A stretch of 64,000 nucleotides of DNA. Source: CAYZJB01 sp964478735 (GTDB lineage: Bacteria > CLD3 > SB21). A program made the position numbers and the translations under genes. The notes beneath the pieces were generated by a model, which worked only from the letters and a program-made list of their open reading frames with translations, was not told the origin of the DNA and ran no database searches. The stretch is taken from the NCBI GenBank assembly GCA_964478735.1, contig CAYZJB010000007.1, positions 8,856 to 72,855 on the forward strand. The letters run 5' to 3'. This document shows, one piece after another, positions 52,387 through 61,238 of the stretch; within the stretch, counting starts at the first letter, position 1; each line of letters starts with the position of its first letter.

Positions 52387-52913
52387 CGATTCGGATTGGA
52401 ATTCTAACGGTCAGTGACCGGGCCAGTGCGGGACTTTATGACGACATTTCCGGAGAAGCGATTCGTTCCGCGCTCACGGAATACCTTTCCTCACCGTGGG
52501 AAGCCGTGTACCGCATCATTCCCGACGATCAAAATGTGATTGAAGACGAGTTGCGCCGTATGGCTGACGTTGAAAACTGTTGCCTGATCGTCACGACGGG
52601 CGGGACGGGACCGGCGATCCGCGACGTAACGCCGGAAGCAACGGAAGCGGTGTGCGAAAAAATGCTTCACGGTTTCGGTGAACGGATGCGAAGCGTCTCA
52701 CTCCAGTTTGTGCCTACCGCCATTTTATCAAGGCAAACGGCCGGTATCCGTGGGAAATCCTTGATCATCAATCTACCGGGTAAACCGAAGTCGATCCGGC
52801 AATGCCTCGATGCCGTTTTTCCGGCTGTGCCTTATTGTATCGACCTGATTGGCGGTCCGTATCTGGAGTGTAATGAGGAGAGAGTAAAAGCTTTTCGCCC
52901 GGCTCAGAAATAG
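52383..52913 (+). CDS. mogA: Molybdopterin adenylyltransferase MogA/MoaB
   Basis: 176 aa. IGILTVSDRASAGLYDDISGEAI, CLIVTTGGTGPAIRDVTPEAT (molybdopterin-binding GGTG) and SRQTAGIRGKSLIINLPGKPKSIRQCLDAV are the family marks. It adenylates molybdopterin before molybdenum insertion. Its presence implies molybdoenzymes elsewhere in the genome; none are here. Its 3' end overlaps the convergent DUF5723-like gene by 10 bp. Confidence 0.93.
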   Translation: MTIRIGILTVSDRASAGLYDDISGEAIRSALTEYLSSPWEAVYRIIPDDQNVIEDELRRMADVENCCLIVTTGGTGPAIRDVTPEATEAVCEKMLHGFGERMRSVSLQFVPTAILSRQTAGIRGKSLIINLPGKPKSIRQCLDAVFPAVPYCIDLIGGPYLECNEERVKAFRPAQK

Positions 52914-54148
52914 CCCTTCAGGCCCATCGACAGCGAAAAACGTTTGAGAGTCAGCAATCCCTCGAGGTTATTGGTTGCCACGTCAAAGCGGATATGCGTC
53001 CAGTAGAATCCAACTCCGCCGGACCAGTTAAAACCGCGGTTGTCCCCGCCGATTGAGAAACCGGAGCGCCAGGCAATTCGGTACTGGGGCCGGTATTCCA
53101 TACCGATGGCCGCGCGGGGTGTGCTCTCCCCTTTCACATCGTTAATAAAATACTCGATGTCCCCCGCAAGCAACAGTTCCGCACCGGCACGATATCCCAC
53201 TCCCGCACGAACAATCGATGGTAACGATCGGGTAAATGATTTTCCCTTTGTCACCGTGTCTTCGGTTTCAAGGTCGTCTTCGAGATTGATGATCCCGTCT
53301 GTTGCGACCGTATAACTGCCCTGAGAACGTTTTGTCTTTTTCGTCCATGAAATGCCGCTGAAAAGATTGTGAAGCGTGAGCCCCGCACTCCACTTTTCAT
53401 CGATTTCCGCAAGGAGCCCGACATCGAAACTTGCACCACCGCCTCCCTGCGATTCCAGAATGTCGTAGGCACCGGATGAAATGAGACTGTCGGATTGCTG
53501 GATTCGTGCATCAAGGCGTCTCGAGTGAACATGCGTAAGGCCGCTATAGTAACGCAGCGTGCCGCCGATGGATAGATCGTGCCAGGCCAGCGGTATCCAT
53601 TTTTTAAGTGACTGCCCCGCACTGAGACCGGTCGAAAAAAGTACGTCGCCTTGTACATTTCCGTTCGGCGTGACCGTTTTCTCTCCCACTACAAAATCGT
53701 TGAGCAGAACGTCAACCATTTCTCTCGGAATTTCCGAGTTGCCGGTGCTCGAAAACGTAAAGTCGACACTCATCTGCTTAAATTGAACGCTCAGAGCCCT
53801 AGCCGCTGCATCGCCGGTCGCGGCAAACCGATCCTCACCCTTAAAAAGCTTCAGGATGTCCTTTTTATCCTCTTCATCCCAGACACCGCCATTGTACTTG
53901 TTATACTGAGGAATACTGAAAATATTATTACCGACGCGAAACCCGAAAGAAGCAAAATTAATCACCCATTTACCGGGATTACGAGATGCAATTCCGAGCG
54001 CTGCGGGATTCCAAAGACCCGCTTCCGTATTCTCCGCGACAGCTACCTGCGCACGAGCCATTCCGACCGCGCGGGCATCCTCCTCGCCTCCGGCAATCCC
54101 TTTGAAGGCACATAAAAGACTCACCAGAAGAACAATCACCGTACGCAT
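52904..54148 (-). CDS. DUF5723/PorV-type outer-membrane beta-barrel protein
   Basis: 414 aa. Signal peptide about 1-19, then ARAVGMARAQVAVAENTEAGLWNPAALG, the pattern seen at the start of FadL/PorV/DUF5723 barrels of FCB bacteria. Alternating-pattern strands run to the end, with a C-terminal aromatic Phe. PorV-like proteins serve in type IX secretion; DUF5723 members have no set function. It lies 1 bp after the large lipoprotein gene, so both are made together. Confidence 0.8.
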   Translation of the reverse strand: MRTVIVLLVSLLCAFKGIAGGEEDARAVGMARAQVAVAENTEAGLWNPAALGIASRNPGKWVINFASFGFRVGNNIFSIPQYNKYNGGVWDEEDKKDILKLFKGEDRFAATGDAAARALSVQFKQMSVDFTFSSTGNSEIPREMVDVLLNDFVVGEKTVTPNGNVQGDVLFSTGLSAGQSLKKWIPLAWHDLSIGGTLRYYSGLTHVHSRRLDARIQQSDSLISSGAYDILESQGGGGASFDVGLLAEIDEKWSAGLTLHNLFSGISWTKKTKRSQGSYTVATDGIINLEDDLETEDTVTKGKSFTRSLPSIVRAGVGYRAGAELLLAGDIEYFINDVKGESTPRAAIGMEYRPQYRIAWRSGFSIGGDNRGFNWSGGVGFYWTHIRFDVATNNLEGLLTLKRFSLSMGLKGYF

Positions 54149-54149
54149 A

Positions 54150-56219
54150 TCAGTCCCTCAACGCTTCATCGACTAGAAGTTCCAACTCAATATGGCTTAC
54201 GATCCGTGCAAAATCATTCGACGTCACGCGCACGACGCCATTCGTTGTCAGCAGTTGTACCTGCAATCCCCGATATTTCTTCCGGAAGGTTTCCGTTTTA
54301 AAGAGTTTATTAAATGAGCTATCCGGTAACACATAGTCCAGATCGACCACATTGGGTTGGATGACGACCCCGGAGACATTGGTCTGGCCCTTGTCGATAA
54401 TAATCGCCGAAGAATCCGGAAACAAAAACGTCGTGTCCGGTTTGAGGACCGTATAGAACGAATCTTCGTTGGCGATGTTATTCACTAAGAATCGGACCGC
54501 AATGGGAACCGGAAACGCGTTCGTTACCGTACCGCGGATCCTAAACTGTTTGATGTTATCGCGGAAGAGATCCTCGATATCCTGGCTGAGATCCAGTTCA
54601 TTCGGCTTGGATCGGATAATGTTACGTGTCGGTGCATTCGGTAGGCTAAATACCAATGGTGCCCTCAGGAAAACTCTGAAGGACAGCGAGTCTTCTTTAA
54701 CAATGGCGCCGCGCGTCACATTATCTCCCACCGTTGCGGTACCGCTCAGTTTGATTGAATCGGGCAGCAGGCTCACCACGGCCGCTACGTCGGCATATTG
54801 TGAAATGGGTGTTCGTATGGTATCCCGTTGAACCGTTCCGCCGGTATACGGTCTCAGATTTCCGGTCAACGTCGTGCTCCGGCTGGCTCCGGATTTCTTT
54901 TTGCCGGTAATCAAAATATCCAGGACCGTCGGGAATGGAATGCGGTGTTCCGCGTAGACCTCAAAATACGCCTGTGAGAGATTGATGGTATCGATTTTAC
55001 CTATGTCGAGGGTCTCCGATCGTTCGTCCAGCGTCAATTCTTCCTGAGTGATCAATCCACTGAGCCGGTTGAAAAAGAGAGTATCGAGTGTCACGTTAGC
55101 CTTCACGCCGGCACCGTTGCTGATCGTATTCGACGGACTCGCCGACGTTTGACTGACGAGTGAATAGCTGTAGCCGAAATGTTGATTGCCAATCGCGCTC
55201 GGTTTCGGTCTCACCTGCCAGCCGTCTAAGATCACAGTATCGCGGGCGACGCTATTGCTTCCGGCCGGAACATTGACCACCCGTGTCAGAGGGTTTCCGG
55301 ATGGATCGATGAAATCCGGCGACACAAACGTTACGACGGATGCCACCGGCAAGTTGATATTGCTGAATGTCATAAACATTCGTCCCTCTGCAATATATCC
55401 GGTATCGATTACACTATTGGAGGATGAGCGAACGGAGTCGACTTTATCAAGCGTTTGCGACGGAAACGTGCCCGTAACGCTCGAATTTTTTACGTCAAAA
55501 ACAACTTTGACCGTAACCGCACGGTTCGTATCGATAGTACTTACGATCACACCATTCGATCCCGTCGAACCGCCTCTGACTCGGACAAGCACCGGAGTCG
55601 TAATGGTTGCCCCTCCGCTGAATGGTGCTGAAATCATACGAGTAACCGCTTGTCCCGTCGTCAACGGCCCCGTATAGAAGCTATCAAGACGAACATTGTT
55701 GAAACGATAAACGGTTACGTGCAGTGAATCACGGGTTTGTGTATTATTGGTCACCACAATTCGCATGGAACCGGAATCGACCGTCATCGAATTAAAATTT
55801 GAAAACGAGATGCTCCGTTGCGTGGTGGGTATATTGAAGGAAGGAATAACGGCGTTTTTACCGTGTAATGTATCGACGGCGGTCGGAGCCAGGCTACCCA
55901 GCTGAAATGTGGCTGTGCTGGAATCTCGAAGGCGAATATTGTTATTAAAAACCGCCGTTGTCGAATCGACAATCGGGTCTTCTGCCAGATCTTCGTCGAC
56001 GTTGAACTTCTCAAAGTCGGAAATAGCGAGAATGACGGAGTCCTGAACGATCTCAAGGGCCAGCGAATCGTTGTCCTTGACAAGTTCTTCCTGAAGGTCC
56101 GAAATCCCGAAAAGGTTGTTTGCAAGCGGAACTGTAATTCGCGTCGTAAAATCCGGCTCTTTCGGAACCTCGCACGCCACCATCAGGATGGCGATTAGCC
56201 ACGGAAGCAGTCTCATCAT
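54150..56219 (-). CDS. Large hypothetical lipoprotein (689 aa)
   Basis: Lipoprotein signal with lipobox LMVAC (Cys16). The rest is Ser/Thr/Val/Asn-rich with repeated beta-sandwich-like stretches, low in Cys, consistent with an exposed surface protein. Several Ig-like or jelly-roll domains are likely but I recognise no family. It lies 1 bp before a DUF5723/PorV-type barrel gene, a pairing that suggests that the lipoprotein is carried or anchored by the barrel (inference). Confidence 0.8.
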   Translation of the reverse strand: MMRLLPWLIAILMVACEVPKEPDFTTRITVPLANNLFGISDLQEELVKDNDSLALEIVQDSVILAISDFEKFNVDEDLAEDPIVDSTTAVFNNNIRLRDSSTATFQLGSLAPTAVDTLHGKNAVIPSFNIPTTQRSISFSNFNSMTVDSGSMRIVVTNNTQTRDSLHVTVYRFNNVRLDSFYTGPLTTGQAVTRMISAPFSGGATITTPVLVRVRGGSTGSNGVIVSTIDTNRAVTVKVVFDVKNSSVTGTFPSQTLDKVDSVRSSSNSVIDTGYIAEGRMFMTFSNINLPVASVVTFVSPDFIDPSGNPLTRVVNVPAGSNSVARDTVILDGWQVRPKPSAIGNQHFGYSYSLVSQTSASPSNTISNGAGVKANVTLDTLFFNRLSGLITQEELTLDERSETLDIGKIDTINLSQAYFEVYAEHRIPFPTVLDILITGKKKSGASRSTTLTGNLRPYTGGTVQRDTIRTPISQYADVAAVVSLLPDSIKLSGTATVGDNVTRGAIVKEDSLSFRVFLRAPLVFSLPNAPTRNIIRSKPNELDLSQDIEDLFRDNIKQFRIRGTVTNAFPVPIAVRFLVNNIANEDSFYTVLKPDTTFLFPDSSAIIIDKGQTNVSGVVIQPNVVDLDYVLPDSSFNKLFKTETFRKKYRGLQVQLLTTNGVVRVTSNDFARIVSHIELELLVDEALRD

Positions 56220-56292
56220 CCACCGTTATCGTGTCAATGAATGGTCTGAAATACGACCCAATCTAACCTAAAACGTCCGCCAAAGCAAACAG

Positions 56293-57438
56293 TCAGTTTC
56301 TCGTAGCCTCCTGTTTCCATTGGTCAAGGACGTCAAGAAAAGCGGAAACGACGTGCGGATGAAAGTGCGTTCCGGAACATTTCCGAAATTCGCCTTGCGC
56401 CTCGTCGATCGTATAAGTCCGGTTATACCCTCGGGCCGTCGTCATGGCATCATAACTGTCGGCCACCGCAACGATGCAGGCAAGCAGGTTGATGGCATCT
56501 CCCTTGAGCCCTTGCGGATAACCGCTCCCGTCCCATCGTTCATGGTGTTGGTGAACAATGTCCACGACCGATCCCAGGAATTTGATCGGCTTCAGTATTT
56601 TATACCCGATTTCCGGATGGCGTCGCATTTCTCTCCACTCCGAGTCGCTCAACTGGTCCACACGTTTGAGGCTCGAAATTTCCATCACGAGCTTTCCGAT
56701 ATCGTGGAGCAAGGCGCCCTGTGCGAGCGATTCCATTTGTACCGCGGTCAGTCCCATCCGTTTCCCAATCGCCAGACTGTAGCGTTTCACACGAGCCGAA
56801 TGGCCTGCCGTATACGTGTGCTTTTCTTCGACCGCTCTCAGAAATGAAGCGATGATACTCATGTAGGCGTCTTGCATGGCATGAGTTTGCTTTTCGAGAA
56901 GCCGGTTCTTCATCTCCAGTTCTTCAACGTGCTGTTGAAGCTGATGGACCAGTCGCTCGCTGTATTGCCGGAAATGCTGCGGTTCGTCCGTGGTATCGAT
57001 CGTATCACGATACCCATGAAGATAATGTAAAATTTGCTCGGGGAATCTCGATACGTTGATCGGTTTACTGATATACCCGTCGCACCCGGCAACCAGGGAA
57101 CGCTCACGGGCTCCCTCACCCAGATGTGCGGTGATCGCGACGATGGGAATATGGCGACACGAGGGAATCGACTTGATGCGGGTGGCACAGGCGTGTCCAT
57201 CCAGCAGCGGAAGGTTGATATCCATCAGGATGATGTCCGGCTGCAGTTGTTCGGCCATACGCACGCCTTCGAGGCCGTCTTTGGCTTCTGACAGTTCACA
57301 TCCGAACGGTTGCAGAACGCGCCGCACGAGAAGCCGATTCATGTCATTGTCTTCGACGTAAAGGATTCGAACGTTTTGAAGGAGGGAGGCGGTTACAGTC
57401 GCACCGGACGACTGTTCGGATTCCACATCACGAGCCAT
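56293..57438 (-). CDS. Response regulator with HD-GYP domain
   Basis: 381 aa. REC domain about 22-145 (ILYVEDNDMNRLLVRRVL, phospho-acceptor in IILMDINLPLLDG, Lys in GYISKPINV), linker helix, HD-GYP domain about 195-375 (HTYTAGHSARVKRYS, GALLHDIGKLVM, and HHERWDGSGYPQGL, the diagnostic GYP box). Expected activity is hydrolysis of cyclic di-GMP under phosphorylation control. No GGDEF cyclase and no adjacent sensor kinase. Single gene. Confidence 0.94.
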   Translation of the reverse strand: MARDVESEQSSGATVTASLLQNVRILYVEDNDMNRLLVRRVLQPFGCELSEAKDGLEGVRMAEQLQPDIILMDINLPLLDGHACATRIKSIPSCRHIPIVAITAHLGEGARERSLVAGCDGYISKPINVSRFPEQILHYLHGYRDTIDTTDEPQHFRQYSERLVHQLQQHVEELEMKNRLLEKQTHAMQDAYMSIIASFLRAVEEKHTYTAGHSARVKRYSLAIGKRMGLTAVQMESLAQGALLHDIGKLVMEISSLKRVDQLSDSEWREMRRHPEIGYKILKPIKFLGSVVDIVHQHHERWDGSGYPQGLKGDAINLLACIVAVADSYDAMTTARGYNRTYTIDEAQGEFRKCSGTHFHPHVVSAFLDVLDQWKQEATRN

Positions 57439-57485
57439 ATACAGTTATACAAGATTCTGTCATAAAGATCAATTTTACCAGGCGA

Positions 57486-58388
57486 TCAATCGGTGATGAG
57501 CCGGATACTTGACGGCAGAATTTCAATTTCAATATGTCGGGCCGCTATTGCGAGGACTTCTCCGTCGGCATGGATGGGCAGGCCGTCGTCCGATTCGACG
57601 ACGATCTTTCGGGTCCTGAAATAATGGACCCCGCTTCGACCGATGTGCGATCCGTTCATCGTCCGCACCATGTCCATAAGCATTCGAGCCCGACCTCGCG
57701 AATCGATGCAACATACGTCCAGGGCGCCGTCATCGATCCTGGCCATCGGAGTAAGACGAAACCCGCCTCCGGCGCACACGCCGTTTCCCACGGTCAACAT
57801 CAGCAGCCTGGTCGAGCGTTCAGTCTCGTCAAATCGGTATGCCACAAACGGATGACGGTACTTGAAGATCGATTTGAGCGCCGCCACCATATAGATGGCC
57901 ATTCCCCATAAATACCGAATCTTCAGGCTCTCGAGATTGACGAAGGCATCGAATCCGATGCCGACGTTATTATCGAAAAATCGGGAATGCTTGTGGTCCA
58001 CAACGATCCGGGCAACGTCGATCGCTTTCCATGAGTTACGCTGAACGATCGCCATGGCTTTTTCGAAGTCGTGGGGAATACCGGCCGCCTTGATAAAATC
58101 ATTTCCGGTACCCATCGGTAGGATGCCCAGAGCCGGTCGCTGCGACTGCGGAAGCTGCATCAATCCGTTGATCGTCTCGTGGATCGTCCCATCGCCGCCG
58201 GCGGCAATCAGCGTGGGATAATGGTCGCCCCTCTCCAGCACGATCGACGTCGCGTCGCCCGGTTTCATGGTCTGAACCACGTCGACGTCGATTCCGGCCG
58301 ACCGAAGCCGTTGTACAACGGCCGGAATATGACGTTCCGTTCGACCGCGGTTAGACGCAGGATTAATAATCAGCAGGTGGGACGCCAT
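57486..58388 (-). CDS. Diacylglycerol/lipid kinase family protein (YegS/DgkB-like)
   Basis: 300 aa. DAGK catalytic domain: LLIINPASNRGRTERHIP, LIAAGGDGTIHETINGLMQL (GGDGT), LGILPMGTGNDFIKAAGIP, and a C-terminal beta-sandwich (GGGFRLTPMARIDDGALDVC). It phosphorylates a lipid alcohol such as diacylglycerol. Short gap (15 bp) to the RidA gene upstream, so they are probably one transcript with pheS and the 59-aa protein. Confidence 0.92.
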   Translation of the reverse strand: MASHLLIINPASNRGRTERHIPAVVQRLRSAGIDVDVVQTMKPGDATSIVLERGDHYPTLIAAGGDGTIHETINGLMQLPQSQRPALGILPMGTGNDFIKAAGIPHDFEKAMAIVQRNSWKAIDVARIVVDHKHSRFFDNNVGIGFDAFVNLESLKIRYLWGMAIYMVAALKSIFKYRHPFVAYRFDETERSTRLLMLTVGNGVCAGGGFRLTPMARIDDGALDVCCIDSRGRARMLMDMVRTMNGSHIGRSGVHYFRTRKIVVESDDGLPIHADGEVLAIAARHIEIEILPSSIRLITD

Positions 58389-58403
58389 GAATGTGGCGTG
58401 CCT

Positions 58404-58787
58404 TTAGACGAGCGCGATGCAGTCGATCTCCACCAATACATCTTTGGGGAGACGAGCCACTTCGACCGTTGAACGCGCGGGGGCCTGATGTCCGACGTAT
58501 TCGGCATAAACCGCGTTCATCGCCGGAAAGTCACTCATGTTTTTAAGATAAACGGTGGTCTTCACAACGTGGTCAAACGTCGCGTCGGCGGCCGCAAGAA
58601 TCGCTTGAAGATTCTGCATGACACGATGCGTCTGCTCCGCTATTCCACCCGGAACGATGTTACCCGTGGCCGGATCGATGGCGATCTGACCGGACGTGAA
58701 CAAAAACTTGCCGGACGCTACAATGGCCTGGTTGTATGGACCGATGGGCGCCGGCGCAAGAGGAATATTGACAATTTTGCGTTCCAT
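58404..58787 (-). CDS. RidA/YjgF enamine-imine deaminase
   Basis: 127 aa from the ATG at 58787, with AAGGAG 8 nt upstream; a GTG 9 bp further out overlaps this ribosome site and is rejected. LAPAPIGPYNQAIVASGKFLFTSGQIAIDPATG, GIAEQTHRVMQNLQAIL, and ARSTVEVARLPKDVLVEIDCIAL (Arg for substrate carboxylate). It hydrolyses reactive enamines/imines from PLP enzymes such as threonine dehydratase. Confidence 0.96.
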   Translation of the reverse strand: MERKIVNIPLAPAPIGPYNQAIVASGKFLFTSGQIAIDPATGNIVPGGIAEQTHRVMQNLQAILAAADATFDHVVKTTVYLKNMSDFPAMNAVYAEYVGHQAPARSTVEVARLPKDVLVEIDCIALV

Positions 58788-58838
58788 GAATTTCACTCCT
58801 TGATACGGGATGTCACCGGCGACGGCGCCGATTCGACT

Positions 58839-59018
58839 TTACATATCCTTGAATTGAGCGTCCTGAATGTCCTCCTGCCTGAAAGAAGCATTTTTGACTT
58901 CTTTGGAACCGTCTCTCGACGTCGGACCGGTTCTACGCCCACCGCCAAAAAAATAACGCCGCAACACGCTGATCGCGATGAACGCCAGCAGGGTGATAAG
59001 GAAATACCGAAAAATCAT
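58839..59018 (-). CDS. Small membrane protein (59 aa), not in usual ORF lists
   Basis: Reads MIFRYFLITLLAFIAISVL as one membrane helix, then RRYFFGGGRRTG, a polar stretch, and the ending DIQDAQFKDM. This plan (helix, basic Gly-rich hinge, acidic C terminus with DAxFKD) is typical of a small FCB-type family that I know only as hypothetical DUF4834-like proteins. It starts 9 bp after the pheS stop, and a weak ACGAG lies upstream of the ATG. Probably co-transcribed with pheS. Confidence 0.7.
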   Translation of the reverse strand: MIFRYFLITLLAFIAISVLRRYFFGGGRRTGPTSRDGSKEVKNASFRQEDIQDAQFKDM

Positions 59019-59027
59019 CGTACTCGT

Positions 59028-60038
59028 TTATGAAAATTGATTTAGAAAACGAATGTCGTTTTCAAAAAATGTCCTCAGATCGTTCACGTCGTACCGAAGC
59101 ATGGCGATTCGATCCACGCCCATGCCGAATGCATATCCGGTATATTTGCCGTCTTCATATCCAGCATGACGAAAGAGGTTCGGATGAACCATCCCCGATC
59201 CCATGATTTCGATCCAGCCGGTCTGCTTACACACGCGGCACCCGCGGCCTTTGCAGAAAAAGCAATTCATGTCGACTTCGGCGCTGGGTTCGGTGAATGA
59301 AAAGAACGAAGGACGAAACCGCGTTTTGATGTCGCTGCCGAACATCCTGTGTACGAATGCCCCGATGGTCCCTTTGAGATCCGCAAACGTCACGTTTTCA
59401 TCCACCACGAGGCCCTCGACCTGATGAAAAAAAGGCATGTGAGTCGCATCCGGAGTGTCTTTGCGGTAGACCCTGCCGGGACAGATCATCCGGATGGGCG
59501 GTTTCTGCTTTTCCATCATCCGTGCCTGCACCGGTGACGTGTGCGTCCGCAAGACGACGTTATCGTCGATGAAAAACGTATCCTGCATATCTCGCGCCGG
59601 GTGATCTTTGGGAATATTGACGGCTTCGAAATTATAATAATCCAGTTCCACTTCAGGGCCGTCGGCGATGGAGAAACCCATACTTAAAAAAATGGATTTG
59701 ATTTCATCCATTGTACGAGTCAACGGATGGCGGTGACCGATGAAGCGCATTCGTGCCGGCAACGTACAGTCCCGGATCGACAAATCGGCCCTTGCCGTTG
59801 CAAGAACGAGATGTTTGGTTTCGTCAAGGCGATCCTCGATCAGGCGTTTGATCTCATTCAGTGATTTGCCGAACTGTGGTTTTTGCTCCTTTGGCAAATC
59901 TTTCAGTTTAGCCGTCGCTTCGGTAATGAGGCCGTGCCGTCCAAGATAGCGGGCGTGAAGCTTTTCCCAGCGCTGACGATCCATCGGTTCGGCATCGACA
60001 TCGGCCAGGAATGATTCTTTAATGGTCTGCAATTCCAT
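59028..60038 (-). CDS. pheS: Phenylalanyl-tRNA synthetase alpha subunit
   Basis: 336 aa. N-terminal coiled coil (about 1-85), then class II motifs: HRHPLTRTMDEIKSIFLSMGFSIADGPEVELDYYNFEAVNIPKDHPARDMQDTFF (motif 1/2 area), RPSFFSFTEPSAEVDMNCFFCKG, and GFGVDRI-type FGMGVDRIAMLRY (motif 3). A Cys-rich insertion CFFCKGRGCRVCKQTG is present. It charges tRNA-Phe with the beta subunit; pheT is not next to it, unlike in most genomes. There is no Shine-Dalgarno. The ATG is 17 bp after a terminator-like hairpin. Confidence 0.96.
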   Translation of the reverse strand: MELQTIKESFLADVDAEPMDRQRWEKLHARYLGRHGLITEATAKLKDLPKEQKPQFGKSLNEIKRLIEDRLDETKHLVLATARADLSIRDCTLPARMRFIGHRHPLTRTMDEIKSIFLSMGFSIADGPEVELDYYNFEAVNIPKDHPARDMQDTFFIDDNVVLRTHTSPVQARMMEKQKPPIRMICPGRVYRKDTPDATHMPFFHQVEGLVVDENVTFADLKGTIGAFVHRMFGSDIKTRFRPSFFSFTEPSAEVDMNCFFCKGRGCRVCKQTGWIEIMGSGMVHPNLFRHAGYEDGKYTGYAFGMGVDRIAMLRYDVNDLRTFFENDIRFLNQFS

Positions 60039-60041
60039 GCA

Positions 60042-60092
60042 ATATTAAAAACGAACGAGCCGAGAAGAAAGTAAGCGTTTCCTTCGGCTCGT
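60042..60092 (-). terminator. Terminator or attenuator between rplT and pheS
   Basis: Stem ACGAGCCGA/TCGGCTCGT (60084-60092 with 60055-60063; 9 bp), extended inside by GAAA/TTTC, followed on the minus strand by TCGTTTTTAATATT up to the pheS ATG. No room for an ordinary promoter between it and pheS, so read-through or attenuation is implied. Confidence 0.7.
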
Positions 60093-60115
60093 GTCAATAC
60101 TCGGCGAACCCGTAC

Positions 60116-60469
60116 TCATTGCGCCTGCTTGGCAATTTCGATCAATTTATCGAACGCGGGTTTGTCGTGAATCGCAAGCTCGGACAAAGCCTTGCGATTG
60201 ATACTGACCTGCTGCTTTTTGAGTCCGGCAATGAAGCGGGAATAGCTCAACCCGTGTTCACGAACGGCCGCGTTGATCCGGACAATCCAGAGCGAACGGA
60301 AGTTACGTTTGTTATGCTTGCGATGAACGGTCGCGTAGGCCATGCCTTTTTCCACCGTCTCGATCGCGTTGCGAAGTACGTTTTTTCGATTTCCAAAATT
60401 CCCCTTGGCCAGCTTCATGACCTTTTTGCGCCGGGCTTTGGATGCCGGGTTATTGGTTGCGCGCGGCAT
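60116..60469 (-). CDS. rplT: 50S ribosomal protein L20
   Basis: 117 aa. MPRATNNPASKARRKKVMKLAKGNFGNRKNV, YATVHRKHNKRNFRSLWIVRINAAVREHGLSYSRFI and the LNRKALSELA-like end are diagnostic. Basic, early 23S rRNA-binding protein; in many bacteria it also represses the rpmI-rplT mRNA. Usual order infC-rpmI-rplT is kept. Confidence 0.98.
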   Translation of the reverse strand: MPRATNNPASKARRKKVMKLAKGNFGNRKNVLRNAIETVEKGMAYATVHRKHNKRNFRSLWIVRINAAVREHGLSYSRFIAGLKKQQVSINRKALSELAIHDKPAFDKLIEIAKQAQ

Positions 60470-60504
60470 GGGACGTCTCCTTTAGTTTCGTTTTCAAGTT
60501 TGAA

Positions 60505-60702
60505 TTACCGAAGGCCCAGCAGAGTCTTCATACGGTTGGAATCGCTGTCATCGACATGTTTCAAACCGGAGAGATGACGCTTGCGTTTGTTCGACTTGCT
60601 GGAGAGCAGGTGACGGGCGGTAGACTTCTTTCTGAGCAGCTTGCCTTTTCCCGTCACGTGGAAGCGTTTTTTCGCCCCACTGTTGGTTTTCATTTTGGGC
60701 AT
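60505..60702 (-). CDS. rpmI: 50S ribosomal protein L35
   Basis: 65 aa. MPKMKTNSGAKKRFHVTGKGKLLRKK...RHLLSSKSNKRKRHLSGLKHV matches L35 throughout. Second gene of the infC-rpmI-rplT set, 15 bp after infC. AAGGAG lies upstream of the ATG. Confidence 0.98.
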   Translation of the reverse strand: MPKMKTNSGAKKRFHVTGKGKLLRKKSTARHLLSSKSNKRKRHLSGLKHVDDSDSNRMKTLLGLR

Positions 60703-60717
60703 AGAAATACTCCTTTC

Positions 60718-61233
60718 TTATTTTTTAACAAAAATCATCACCATGTTACGGCCTTCGAATTTCATTTCGCTGTCCAGTTTCGCGTGTTCGTGAAGATCTA
60801 GAACCAGGCGTTCAGCGAGTTCGATGCCGAATTCCTTATTAGCTATTTCGCGGCCCTTGTACACGATCAGCACTTTCACTTTGTAACCTTCTTCTATAAA
60901 GCGGATCGCGTGCTTGAGTTTGAACTGATAGTCGTGATCATCGGTACGAGGACGGAAGCGCAGTTCCTTGACTTCGCCCACGTGCGTGTGTTTTTTGCGC
61001 GCATCTTTTTCTTTTTTCTGCAACTCGTACCGGTATTTCCCATAATCCAGGATTTTGCATACCGGCGGTTCCGCATTCGGAACGATTTCCAGCAAATCCA
61101 GGTTTTCTTCGCGTGCCATCCGGAGCGCGGAAAACGTTTCGACGATGCCGACCTGTTCCCCTTTGGAACTGATCAGGCGAACCTTTGGAACGCGGATTTG
61201 CTCGTTAATCCGGATTTGTAATTCTTTAGCGAT
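60718..61233 (-). CDS. infC: Translation initiation factor IF-3 with AUC start codon
   Basis: 171 aa when read from the ATC at 61233, which has AGGAGG 5 nt upstream. The N-terminal domain then reads AKELQIRINEQIRVPKVRLI...GEQVGIVETFSALRMAREENLDLLE. The first ATG (61119) would delete most of the N-terminal domain, so it is internal. The C-terminal domain has KFRPRTDDHDYQFKLKHAIRFIEEGYKVKV-type sequence. IF-3 rejects non-canonical start codons, so the AUC start allows autoregulation as in E. coli infC (AUU there). 18 bp after thrS. Confidence 0.95.
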   Translation of the reverse strand: MAKELQIRINEQIRVPKVRLISSKGEQVGIVETFSALRMAREENLDLLEIVPNAEPPVCKILDYGKYRYELQKKEKDARKKHTHVGEVKELRFRPRTDDHDYQFKLKHAIRFIEEGYKVKVLIVYKGREIANKEFGIELAERLVLDLHEHAKLDSEMKFEGRNMVMIFVKK

Positions 61234-61238
61234 GGTAG

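Noticed and set aside
58488..59033. 181-aa plus-strand ORF opposite RidA and the 59-aa gene
   Set aside because: It is antisense to RidA, and its residues have no coherent domain; it is a shadow of the real genes on the minus strand.
61119..61121. ATG as the start of infC
   Set aside because: It would remove most of the conserved N-terminal domain, and no ribosome site precedes it. The ATC at 61233 has AGGAGG at 5 nt.
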